Assembly (NCBI GenBank): GCA_024278415.1
Contig: JAJRTI010000095.1
Coordinates: 1 to 21,913, forward strand
Length of the DNA: 21,913 nt
Reading direction: 5' to 3'
Origin: Planctomycetota bacterium
Lineage (GTDB): Bacteria > Planctomycetota > Brocadiia > JAJRTI01
Positions 13,555 through 21,696 of this stretch are shown one piece after another (position 1 is the stretch's first letter; each line of letters opens with the position of its first letter). Below the pieces are notes generated by a model. It saw only the letters and a program-made list of their open reading frames with translations, had not been told where the DNA came from and searched no databases. Both the position numbers and the translations under genes were made by a program.

Positions 13555-15801
13555 GTGTCTACTCGATTGCATGCCTGTTCGATTCGGATTCTCGCGCGGC
13601 TGCTGATTCTGGCCGCCACTCCCGTGTTCGCGGGCGAGAGCGTTGACGTCGTCAGGAACGGCCAGCCGGCCGCGGCGATCGTGATCGGCCCGCAAGCGCC
13701 GGCCATGGTGCGGGAGGCCGCGGCGCTGCTGCAACGCGTGATCGAGCAGAGCAGCGGAGCGAAGCTGGAGATCGTCGCGGCCGAGCCTGGCGCGTTGGGC
13801 AAGACCGTCCTGCGCCTGCGGGCCGAGCCCGGCGAACGCAAACTCGACAAGGACGGCTTCGTGTTCGCATTCCCCGAAGCGCGCCGCATCGAGATCATCG
13901 GCGGCTCGCCGTATGGGACGCTTTTCGGCGCGCAGGATTTCCTGGAGCGCTACCTCGGCGTGCGGTGGCTGCTGCCGGGCGACATCGGCGAGCACATCCC
14001 AAAGCACAAGACGATTTCGATTCCTGCGCGGGAAGTGAAGCAAGAGCCGGCGTTCTTCAGCCGCCAACTCAGCGGCACCTCCTTCCGACAGAAGGCGATC
14101 TCCACGTTCCTGCTTCGCCAGCGCATGCACGGCCGCATGCGGTTCCATCACTATTTGCTGCACCTCTTCCCCGCGTCGAAATACGTCGAGAGCCATCCCG
14201 AGTTCTACCCCATCGTCAACGGCAAACGCTACCTGCCCAAGAACAACCGCGACTACCACTGGCAGCCGAACCTGCGCGCCAAGGGCATCGTCGAGGAGGC
14301 CGTCAAGAACATCTGCGAGTTCTTCGACAAGCGCCCGGACGTGGAGTCGTACTCGCTGGGCATGAACGACTCCCCCGCCTGGGATGATTCGGTGATGAAA
14401 GCCAAAGACGCCACGCGCAACTCGATCGGCCGCATCGACCTGTCCGATTACTTCTTCTCATGGGCCAACCAGGTGGCGGCGGGTGTGCTGGCCAAGCACC
14501 CGGACAAGTGGTTCGGCTGCCTGGCGTACAACGAGTTGACCGACCCGCCGAAAAAGGCCAGGCTCAATCCGCGCATCGTGCCGTACGTGTGCATCGACCG
14601 CATGTACTGGGCCGATCCCGAACTGCGCCGCCGCGACATGGAGCGCACGCAGGCATGGATGAAGGCCGCGAAGCGACTTGCGTGGTACGACTACATCTAT
14701 GGCGACCAGTTCTACAAAGCGCCGCGCTTCTATCCCCACTTGATGGCCCAGTACATCCGTTTCGCCCACGAGAACGGCGTCGTGGCCTATTACGCCGAGG
14801 CCTACCCCATGCCGAAGTGGACCGAGGGGCCGAAGCTGTACGTGCTCCTGCGCCTGCTGTGGAATCCCTATCTCGACGTGGATGCGACCTTGGCCGAGTG
14901 GTATCGCCTCGCGGTGGGCGAGCAGGCCGCGCCGTATCTCGCCCAGTACTATGGCTTCTGGGAGGAGTTCTGGCTGAAGCGGGTTCCGCACACGGCTTGG
15001 TTCAAGAACAGCGCCCAATCGAGATGTTATCTGAATTTCGGCAACACGGGGTACTTCGCCGCGCTGCGCGTGGGCGATGGCGAGCGCCTCAACCGCTTGA
15101 TCGACAATGTCGTGGCGCACGCGCAAACCCCGGAGCAAAAGGCGCGCGCCGCGTTCATCCGCAAGGGCTGGGAAGCGGTCCGAGCGGAGATCGCGAAATA
15201 CATCGAGATCAAGAAACTCGTGGAGCAAGGTCCGCCGCCCGGCTCGCGGCTTGAGCAAGCGTTCAGCAGCGATTTTGAAACCGAGAAGAGCGCCGGCCGC
15301 CCGGCTGCCGGCGCGCTCGACGACTGGCGGAGCGCCGGCATGCCCAAGGGCTGGGGCCACTGGCAGCGCACGAGCAGCCACGCCACCTTCGGCTGGGACC
15401 GGCGCACGGGCCGCCAGAGCCGCGGCTCGCTGGCCGTCGACGCCGCGGGCAGCGACGGCCAGCCGCTCTGCTTCCTCCGCTCCATCACGGTCGAGCCGAA
15501 CACGCTCTACCGCGCAAGCTGCGACGTGCGCACGGCCGACATCGACGAGGACGCCGAGGTCGGCATCACCGTGAAGTGGCAAGACAACAACGGCAAGTGG
15601 ACGACGCAGTTCGCCACGGTCGACCGCCACCTCAAGAAGCCCACGGCCGGCCGCTGGGAGCGCCTCGTCGCGTACGTGCGGACTCCGAAGGCGGAGAAGC
15701 CGCGCCTGGTCTTCATGCTTTTGGTCAACCGAACGAAAAAGGGCCGCGTTTGGTTCGACAACGTGGAGTTGAGCCGATTGGCCGAAGGCGCCGCGAAGTA
15801 G
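13555..15801 (+). CDS. Secreted DUF4838 protein with C-terminal carbohydrate-binding-like module
   Basis: A 748-residue exported protein. The start is GTG at 13555, with GGAGG 8 bases upstream; the in-frame ATG at 13495 would spoil the signal peptide (about residues 1-26, LLILAATPVFA). Residues about 28-160 resemble the alpha/beta domain found before GH67/GH20-type barrels (AAALLQRVIEQSSGAKLEI... GGSPYGTLFGAQDFLERYLGVRWLLPGD). Residues about 165-480 fit DUF4838 (SHPEFYPIVNGKR, SLGMNDSPAWDDS, YFFSWANQVA, LAWYDYIYGD). Residues about 590-745 form a beta-sandwich resembling CBM4/9 (FETEKSAG... LYRASCDVRTADIDEDAEVGI... VWFDNVELSRL). DUF4838 proteins are thought to be glycosidase-like, but I know of no defined activity. 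The setting beside a polysaccharide lyase supports a glycan role. Candidate acids are the Asp/Asn of GMNDSPAWDDS; this is inference. Confidence 0.88.
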   Translation: MSTRLHACSIRILARLLILAATPVFAGESVDVVRNGQPAAAIVIGPQAPAMVREAAALLQRVIEQSSGAKLEIVAAEPGALGKTVLRLRAEPGERKLDKDGFVFAFPEARRIEIIGGSPYGTLFGAQDFLERYLGVRWLLPGDIGEHIPKHKTISIPAREVKQEPAFFSRQLSGTSFRQKAISTFLLRQRMHGRMRFHHYLLHLFPASKYVESHPEFYPIVNGKRYLPKNNRDYHWQPNLRAKGIVEEAVKNICEFFDKRPDVESYSLGMNDSPAWDDSVMKAKDATRNSIGRIDLSDYFFSWANQVAAGVLAKHPDKWFGCLAYNELTDPPKKARLNPRIVPYVCIDRMYWADPELRRRDMERTQAWMKAAKRLAWYDYIYGDQFYKAPRFYPHLMAQYIRFAHENGVVAYYAEAYPMPKWTEGPKLYVLLRLLWNPYLDVDATLAEWYRLAVGEQAAPYLAQYYGFWEEFWLKRVPHTAWFKNSAQSRCYLNFGNTGYFAALRVGDGERLNRLIDNVVAHAQTPEQKARAAFIRKGWEAVRAEIAKYIEIKKLVEQGPPPGSRLEQAFSSDFETEKSAGRPAAGALDDWRSAGMPKGWGHWQRTSSHATFGWDRRTGRQSRGSLAVDAAGSDGQPLCFLRSITVEPNTLYRASCDVRTADIDEDAEVGITVKWQDNNGKWTTQFATVDRHLKKPTAGRWERLVAYVRTPKAEKPRLVFMLLVNRTKKGRVWFDNVELSRLAEGAAK

Positions 15802-15847
15802 CGGCGCTTACTCCAAGTCTTGGGCTCGGTCGCCTGGCTGAGCCCGA

Positions 15848-15895
15848 GGGCGATCCGTCGGATCGGACCGATCAGATTGATCGGACGGATCGCCC
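15848..15895 (+). repeat. GATC-rich long hairpin immediately before the PHP gene
   Basis: GGGCGATCCGTC (15848-15859) is perfectly complementary to GACGGATCGCCC (15884-15895). Inside, CGATCA (15869-15874) pairs with TGATCG (15878-15883), leaving a 9-base bulge on the left arm. It starts 47 bases after the DUF4838 stop and ends 23 bases before the ATG at 15919. There is no T tract, so it is not a normal terminator. It may modulate translation of the PHP gene or be a mobile palindrome that landed there. Confidence 0.7.
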
Positions 15896-15918
15896 CCAGC
15901 ACACAAAGAGCCTCCTCG

Positions 15919-17850
15919 ATGAACCGAACCCGAATCCTCGCAGACCTGGCCGGCAAGCACACGCCGCACGACGTGTGTGATCTCTGGGTCGAGGCGAGGG
16001 ACCACGGCGTGCTGTTCGGTTGGGATCGCTACGATGGCGGCCATCACACCTTCTGCCTCTTGCCCGACGGCGCGGTCCAGCCCGTAGGCCGGCCGTGGTC
16101 GCCGCCCCTGCAAGGCCAGGCGTATCTCGCGGCGCAATGCGCCGGGCGTAAGCTGTGTGCGCGCCATGAGTGGCGGGCCGGCCGCCGCGCGTTCGGCGTC
16201 GTGTGCGTGCTGGACGAGGACGAGCCGCGCGAATTCTGGAGCGACGACGCGTCGCTGCTGTTCCCCGCGGTCTGCGTCGCGGCGGATGGGACGCCGTGGG
16301 TGGCGTGGATCCGGTGCTCGGACGTGGAGAATGCCGACGGCGTGATCGACCAGGCCAACGCAATCGAATGCGCGCGCTTCGAGGATGGGGAGTGGGTGCG
16401 CGAGGCCGTGGCGGACCTGCGATACGGGCTGCTGCCGAGGGCCGGGGTCTGGGGCTATCCGGGCCGGCGCCGCCGGCCGTACCTTCTGCCCGACGACCGC
16501 GGCGGCGTCTGGGTCATGTGGGAGCGCAAGGAGCCCCACGACGCGGCAACGACGCGAGTGCCGGGCGTGCTGTGCGGCCGGCGATGGGCCGCTGGGAGTT
16601 GGCAAGAGCCCGTCCGCCTCATCGAGGGAGGCTTCTTCGACTATTTCCCGGCTCTGCGAGGTGTGCAAGATGGCGCGGTGATTGTCGCCGCACAGAAGTC
16701 GGGACTGCGCGACCGCGGCGCGGGCCGCGGGGACGTGGCCGTGCTCAAGGTGAGTGTCCAAGGCGCACCCGTTTTGGAGCCCGACACAGGCTTCGAGCAG
16801 TGGCGCTCAGTGGACCTGGTCGCGCGCCGCTTCTCCCTGCCGCCTGAGCGCGAGATCGAGCACGCGGGCCAGACGTATCGTCTGCTGTTCGGCGATCCTC
16901 ACACGCACACGGCCTTGTCCGAAGATGCGGAAGGCGACCTTGTCGAGATGTTGTCGTATGCGCGGGACAAGGCGAAGCTCGACTTCGTCGCCATTACCGA
17001 CAACGACTCTATCTACGGCGGCCGGCTCAGCGATCGGGCCTGGAGCGAGACCATGGCCGCGGAGCAAGCCTGGTCCGAGGACGGCCGGTTCATCGCGGTT
17101 CCCGCGTTCGAATGGACCCAAGCGCGCTGGGGGCCGATCATGCCGCAACATCGCTCGATCCTCTTCGCGTCCTATGACCAGCCGATCCTGCGCTGGACCG
17201 ACGTCGACGGCGACCCCATCGACGCGCTGGCCGCGTGGATCCAAATGACCAACGGCATCATGAACACGCAGCATGCGCATTTCCTTTTGACTCGCAGCGA
17301 TCGGGAGGCGAACATGGAAGTGTGTTGCGGGTGGGGCGACTACATCAACAAGTCCGACTGCTTCCACGAGCACCTGAACCGGGGCGTCCGCGCGGGTTTT
17401 GTGGGAACCTCCGATGGGCACCGGCGCACCCCAGGCCTGGGCGGCGGCCTGACGGGCCTGTGGGTGAAGGAATTCACCTTGGCGGGAATCATCGAGGCGT
17501 TCCGACAGCGGCGCTGTTACGCGACCGCGGGTGCGCGCATCGGCCTGGGTTTTTGGGTTGGCGGCGCGTTCATGGGGGAGACGGTGGCGGGCAAAGGCCC
17601 TCTTTCCGCGCGGGTCGCGGTCCAAGCTCCGCGGGACATCGAGAGGCTGGAGATCTTCGGCGACGGCGAGGTCGTGGCCTCCCTGACGGCCCTGCCGCGG
17701 ACCTTCGACGAAACGATAGCGGACTTGCCGCCATGCTCGTGGTACTATGCCAAGGTGACCCTGCCCGGCGGATTCCCCGAGTATCCGTCCAACATCGCTC
17801 CTGCCGAAGGCCCCTGGGCTTGGAGTTCCCCCGTGTTTGTGGGCAACTGA
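15919..17850 (+). CDS. DUF3604 (CehA/McbA-type) PHP metallohydrolase-like protein with N-terminal propeller
   Basis: A 643-residue protein with no signal peptide, so probably cytoplasmic. Residues about 10-280 look like a sialidase-type beta propeller (FPAVCVAADGTPWVAWIR, LLPDDRGGVWVMWERK). From about 320 a PHP-type domain follows: GDPHTHTALSED (His328, His330), LDFVAITDND (Asp361-Asp363), AFEWT (Glu398), His411, NTQHAH (His452, His454) and GTSDGHRR (His501). A small beta-sandwich ends the protein (ERLEIFGDGEVVASL). CehA and McbA hydrolyse carbamate esters, but most relatives are unassigned, so substrate is open. The usual TDH is TDN here; I believe related DUF3604 proteins share this. The ATG at 15919 has AAAGAG about 9 bases upstream; an upstream ATG at 15820 would read through the hairpin and is rejected. 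Neighbours suggest a carbohydrate ester or similar substrate. Confidence 0.86.
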   Translation: MNRTRILADLAGKHTPHDVCDLWVEARDHGVLFGWDRYDGGHHTFCLLPDGAVQPVGRPWSPPLQGQAYLAAQCAGRKLCARHEWRAGRRAFGVVCVLDEDEPREFWSDDASLLFPAVCVAADGTPWVAWIRCSDVENADGVIDQANAIECARFEDGEWVREAVADLRYGLLPRAGVWGYPGRRRRPYLLPDDRGGVWVMWERKEPHDAATTRVPGVLCGRRWAAGSWQEPVRLIEGGFFDYFPALRGVQDGAVIVAAQKSGLRDRGAGRGDVAVLKVSVQGAPVLEPDTGFEQWRSVDLVARRFSLPPEREIEHAGQTYRLLFGDPHTHTALSEDAEGDLVEMLSYARDKAKLDFVAITDNDSIYGGRLSDRAWSETMAAEQAWSEDGRFIAVPAFEWTQARWGPIMPQHRSILFASYDQPILRWTDVDGDPIDALAAWIQMTNGIMNTQHAHFLLTRSDREANMEVCCGWGDYINKSDCFHEHLNRGVRAGFVGTSDGHRRTPGLGGGLTGLWVKEFTLAGIIEAFRQRRCYATAGARIGLGFWVGGAFMGETVAGKGPLSARVAVQAPRDIERLEIFGDGEVVASLTALPRTFDETIADLPPCSWYYAKVTLPGGFPEYPSNIAPAEGPWAWSSPVFVGN

Positions 17851-17856
17851 CCGCCC

Positions 17857-18186
17857 CTTTCCTGTGGGTTGATCCGCGACTTGCTGCCCCCCTACCGGCG
17901 CACGGCCATGGACGCGGTCCACGCGTTCACCATCCCGCCGGTCGGCGACGTCACGGTCGGCGAGGGGCGGCGTCTGTTGGGCGACCGCATCACGATCATC
18001 GCGGGCCTGAAGCAACTGTCCGGCCCGATGGACGACCGGGCAGCCGTGCGCGCGAGCATCGCTCAGATGGTCTGCGAAGCCGAGCCCTGGGACCACTTCA
18101 TCGCCAACCTGACTGCCTACCCGGACAGAACCATGGCACAGACAAGGTTCGTCCTTGAGTGCTTCCGGGAGTTTCAGAATCTCTAG
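17857..18186 (+). pseudogene. C-terminal remnant of a uroporphyrinogen-decarboxylase-like gene
   Basis: About 109 codons that match only the C-terminal third of UROD-like proteins (normally about 330-380 residues). Recognisable parts are SCGLIRDLLPPYRRTAMDAVHA, FTIPPVGDVTVGEGRRLLGDR, ITIIAGLKQLSG, and the final helix with FVLECFREFQ. Similarity begins 7 bases after the stop of the PHP gene and in the same frame, so a deletion seems to have removed the front two thirds. A TTG at 17869 could initiate, but no good ribosome site precedes it and the catalytic barrel would be incomplete. UROD-like methyltransferase/decarboxylase paralogs are abundant in Lentisphaerae- and Planctomycete-type genomes. 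Recognition is from memory of the motif GDVT.. and the SCG stretch. A short functional protein cannot be excluded. Confidence 0.7.
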
Positions 18187-18251
18187 CAAGGATCGGTAGT
18201 GAGCACTGTCAAGATGCGTAATCTCCAGAAGATTCCCACGAACATTATGCT

Positions 18252-21200
18252 ATGACAAGCCGACGCCAAGCAGTACGTGCGCCTTTAGTCGCAATCGGCA
18301 TTCTCTGTCTGCTTCTTCCGGTCGCGTTTGCGAAATTCAACCCGGGCCCGGAACGGGAACCGTGGCCGGGCTTTGAAAGCTTTGAAGGCGAGCGCGTTCC
18401 CGCGAAGTGGCGCGCGCTGGCCGGAAGCACCCTCTCGCTTTCCCGCGACTGCCGGATGGTTGGGAAGCAGTCCCTGCTCTGGCAATGGAGCCAGGCAAAG
18501 GCGCGCATCGAAGTTCATGAGCCGCTCTTCAGGGATGTCATCGCACCAGGGAGACGCCGCGTGGGAAGCGGGTTCGTCTTCTGGCTCTACAACTTGAAGC
18601 CATCGAAAGGCAAACTGCGGATCTACTACGGCAAGAGGGACAAGATGGACCGGAGCTTCGTGGTGGACCTCAACTTCAAGGGATGGCGTTCGGTTTACTT
18701 GCTGTGGACGCGTCATCTCGGCGTGAACGCGGGGGAAGTTGACACGTTGATCCTTGAAGCGCCTGAAAACTCCAACCCAGGCTCCCTCTTTGTCGATTGC
18801 TTCCTGCCCAAGTATGAGGGGCTTCCCCCCGTTCCCGACAACGTGACTCCAGGTTTGATCCCCGTCACGATGTCACATTGGACGGGCTTCCTCTATTTCG
18901 ATCGTCTGGAAGACCCGTATGGAGATGTCCAGTCCGTGCCGCCGAAGGCACTGGAGGACATGAGAAGGCTCGTCGCGAAGCACCTGCTGGTCATTGACGA
19001 TAAGAAGAACGCGACACAGCCGCTCTCCGACGAAGCACTCACTCGGATTGAGCAGGAAGTCGCCGAGAAGTTCGCTCTGGCGCGGCGCGGCGACATCGTG
19101 AATGGCAAGTGGGTGCTGGTGCAGGTCAACTACATGCGTCTGCCGCCGGCGGAGGTTGTTGGTCTGCGGCAGTTCCTTGGATACACGCTCTCACTCGTTC
19201 GGTTATACCGCAAGACTGCACAGTCCCCGAACAGGGACAAACTGCTCCAGATCATCTTCGACCTGCTGGACCACCTGCGCGACTGCGGGTACGCATACGG
19301 GAGTCGCGGGGGAACGCTTCGGATTGACCACCTCGGGTACGAGACTCGTGCTTGGCCGGCTCTGCTGGCCGGGATGCGTCCCGAGCTGGCGCGGACGGGA
19401 CGGTATGCGGAACAGGTCGCGGCGATGAACTGGTTTGCCGGACTGGGACGCATCAAAGGCCGGGGCGGATGCGACTGCGATACGCTCAACACCCAGAGCG
19501 ACTCCCTCTTCAGGGGGACACTGATGGAGCCAGACGACCTGCGCCGGTACCGCTTGCTGGAAAACTTCCGCGACTGGTTGAGTCACGGAGTGTTCTACCG
19601 CTTCAAACCCGACGGCTCCTCCTTCCATCATCAAATGCACTTCCCGGCCTACAGCTATGCGGCTGTAGCAAGAGCAGCAATGCTCACCAGGGCGCTTTCG
19701 GGAACCGCATTCAGACTGAGCGCTGCGGCGCACGAACGCATCAAGAGATCCGTGTACGCGAGCGCGTTCACTTACTTCGGCTCCACGACCATCGCCAACA
19801 TCCGGGGCCGCACGTCGATTTACCACGGGTACACACTTCCCGATGGACAAGGCGGGATGCTCGGGGCCATCAAAGATATGGCATTCGCCGGCACGCCGGA
19901 TGGAGCCAAGGCGATCGATCCCGAGATGGCTGGCCTCTTTCTGGCCCTCGCACCGCCCGAAGCCGATGAGGCCAAGGAACTGGCCGCGAAAGGGTTCAGG
20001 CCGAAGCCCTTCCCGCAGCACGACACCCTGAACGGCGCGTCCGCGGCCCTGCATCGCAAGAGCCGCGACTGGATGGTCTCCATCTCCGGCATGAAAGCCC
20101 CGGGCAAGGGCATCGAAATCTACCCGTACCAGCGCAACAGCTACTCGACGTACGTCCGCTGCGGTGGCATCGCCGCGCTGACGCGGAACAACGATCCGCG
20201 GGGCGGCTACCTGACCGGCCAACAACACGATGGCTGGGACTGGTTCCACATCCCCGGCAGCACGGCCGTGATCCACGATCCCCAGGACCTGTACTTCGAC
20301 TACGCTGCTCACCGCAACGCCGGCCGCTTCGCGGGCGGAACCCATCTCGGTGACAACGGCATCTGGGGGATGAACTTCGAGACGCGCGGCCAGAGATGGC
20401 GGAAGTCGGCCTTCTTCTTCGGCGATCGCATCGTCCTGCTGGGAAGCGGAATTCGCAATAAACAGCAAGGCAGGACCGTGACCACGCTCTTTCAGGATGT
20501 CCTGCCCACAGAAGACACGCCCACCGTAATCGACGGCCAGGAGGTCTCCGGGCTCGGCGTGAAACAGGAACTGAAACCAGAAGCTCCAGTCTGGGTGCTC
20601 AACAACCGAAGGATCGGCTTCTACCTTCCGGCCGGACACGCGCCATTCACCTTCACCCGAAGCCGGCAGACCTGGACGTATCTCTACTCCAGGTATCTGA
20701 AGGACCCGAAAGCGCATCCGGAGTACAACAGATCTCTCCGAACAGCAACGGTCAGGAAGAACAAGGCGAAGCTCGTGAAACTCTACAAGCCGACGTTCGG
20801 CAACTTCGCCAAAGGCTGGCTTGATCATGGTGTTTCGCCCGATGGCGCCCGCTACCATTTCGTCATGTTGATGGATGCGGACAGAAAGAAGATGGCCGCC
20901 TTTGCACGGGAAATGTCCTCCCCGCAGACCGCCCCATATCGCATACTCAGGCAGGACGACGCGGCCCACATCCTCTACGACAAGCGCCGCGGCGTGTTCG
21001 GCTTCGTCTTCTTCGAGCCATTGGAGTCGGCGCCGTTCGTCGACTCCCCGATCCTCGCGGTCAACAAGCCTTGTTTCGTGATGACGCGGACCCGCGGCGA
21101 TGCCCTGGAGCTTTCGGTCTCAGACCCCGCCCACCAACAGATCGACTGGGCGACTCCAACGACGATCCGCCTGACCCTCGCGGGGGCGTGGCGCCTCGCG

Positions 21201-21365
21201 AAGGGCGCGTTCACGCCACAACCCATCGTGCAGAAGGACCGAGAGACGCTCTCCTCGGCCTCCGCCACCATTGCCGAAAACATCACAACGCTGACCATCA
21301 ACGGCGAAGCGAATGCAGTCTATGCTCTCGCGCTGAAGCGCGGCGGCAGAGGTGTAGGCAATTGA
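18252..21365 (+). CDS. Secreted chondroitin sulfate ABC lyase-type polysaccharide lyase (PL8)
   Basis: A 1037-residue exported lyase, close to the 1021 of Proteus chondroitinase ABC I, expected to cleave uronic-acid-containing glycosaminoglycans by beta-elimination. Signal peptide about 1-27 (LCLLLPVAFA-KF). N-terminal galactose-binding-like domain about 36-190 (GFVFWLYN, LNFKGWRSVYLLWTRHL). Alpha-helical catalytic toroid about 200-570. In DGSSFHHQMHFPAYSY, His460 and Tyr467 align by spacing with Proteus His501 and Tyr508. Arg520 (RGR) is a candidate for Arg560, and Glu622 in IEIYPYQRNSYSTY for Glu653. Beta-sandwich domains follow (QHDGWDWFHIPGSTAVIHD, KSAFFFGDRIVLLGSGIRN, RTVTTLFQ). No strong ribosome site precedes the ATG. 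Sampled lines show somewhat lower G+C (57-68%) than the PQQ genes (65-72%), hinting at separate acquisition. Substrate (chondroitin, dermatan or hyaluronan) is not fixed by sequence. Confidence 0.9.
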   Translation: MTSRRQAVRAPLVAIGILCLLLPVAFAKFNPGPEREPWPGFESFEGERVPAKWRALAGSTLSLSRDCRMVGKQSLLWQWSQAKARIEVHEPLFRDVIAPGRRRVGSGFVFWLYNLKPSKGKLRIYYGKRDKMDRSFVVDLNFKGWRSVYLLWTRHLGVNAGEVDTLILEAPENSNPGSLFVDCFLPKYEGLPPVPDNVTPGLIPVTMSHWTGFLYFDRLEDPYGDVQSVPPKALEDMRRLVAKHLLVIDDKKNATQPLSDEALTRIEQEVAEKFALARRGDIVNGKWVLVQVNYMRLPPAEVVGLRQFLGYTLSLVRLYRKTAQSPNRDKLLQIIFDLLDHLRDCGYAYGSRGGTLRIDHLGYETRAWPALLAGMRPELARTGRYAEQVAAMNWFAGLGRIKGRGGCDCDTLNTQSDSLFRGTLMEPDDLRRYRLLENFRDWLSHGVFYRFKPDGSSFHHQMHFPAYSYAAVARAAMLTRALSGTAFRLSAAAHERIKRSVYASAFTYFGSTTIANIRGRTSIYHGYTLPDGQGGMLGAIKDMAFAGTPDGAKAIDPEMAGLFLALAPPEADEAKELAAKGFRPKPFPQHDTLNGASAALHRKSRDWMVSISGMKAPGKGIEIYPYQRNSYSTYVRCGGIAALTRNNDPRGGYLTGQQHDGWDWFHIPGSTAVIHDPQDLYFDYAAHRNAGRFAGGTHLGDNGIWGMNFETRGQRWRKSAFFFGDRIVLLGSGIRNKQQGRTVTTLFQDVLPTEDTPTVIDGQEVSGLGVKQELKPEAPVWVLNNRRIGFYLPAGHAPFTFTRSRQTWTYLYSRYLKDPKAHPEYNRSLRTATVRKNKAKLVKLYKPTFGNFAKGWLDHGVSPDGARYHFVMLMDADRKKMAAFAREMSSPQTAPYRILRQDDAAHILYDKRRGVFGFVFFEPLESAPFVDSPILAVNKPCFVMTRTRGDALELSVSDPAHQQIDWATPTTIRLTLAGAWRLAKGAFTPQPIVQKDRETLSSASATIAENITTLTINGEANAVYALALKRGGRGVGN

Positions 21366-21470
21366 GCGATCGAACACCCCGGAAAGGAGGAAGCAACAGG
21401 GGGCAAGAGGGACTCTCGGCCCATCGGCGCTTGCGGAGGACAAGCGGTTGTTCCATGCGTGAACCTACAA

Positions 21471-21525
21471 AGCGGGCTTCGCCCGCAACCCGGGAACGGA
21501 TCCCGATGCCTCGGGATCGCGTTCC
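21471..21525. repeat. Paired palindromic (REP-like) element, right end
   Basis: GCGGGC (21472-21477) and GCCCGC (21481-21486) form a stem around TTC. Then GATCCCGA (21499-21506) pairs with TCGGGATC (21511-21518), and GGAAC (21493-21497) pairs with GTTCC (21521-21525) across small bulges. Order, TTC loop, the following GCAACCC and the GGA-C-GGA-TCCC second stem match the element at 31-97. Confidence 0.65.
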
Positions 21526-21656
21526 GATGGATGCCGAAGGCCCCGCGCGCTTCGGTCGGGCAACATCTCGCCTTCTTCTTGGCGCTGCCCGAGAGTGAAG
21601 GCGCGACTGGCACTCCCGTGCTGACGAGACACCTGCGGTCTTTGCAACGGAAGGCA

Positions 21657-21696
21657 CACAGATACCCGCGGATACCCACAGATGACACCGATCAGA
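21657..21696. repeat. Ten-base-period GAT repeat
   Basis: Four consecutive 10-base units, CACAGATACC, CGCGGATACC, CACAGATGAC and ACCGATCAGA, place GAT at almost the same phase. This resembles the ACACAGAT/CACGGAT repeats that are widespread between genes in many environmental bacteria. No function is known to me. Confidence 0.55.

Noticed and set aside
19203..20969. A 588-codon open frame on the minus strand
   Set aside because: It is antisense to the PL8 lyase catalytic region and its translation shows no family motifs.
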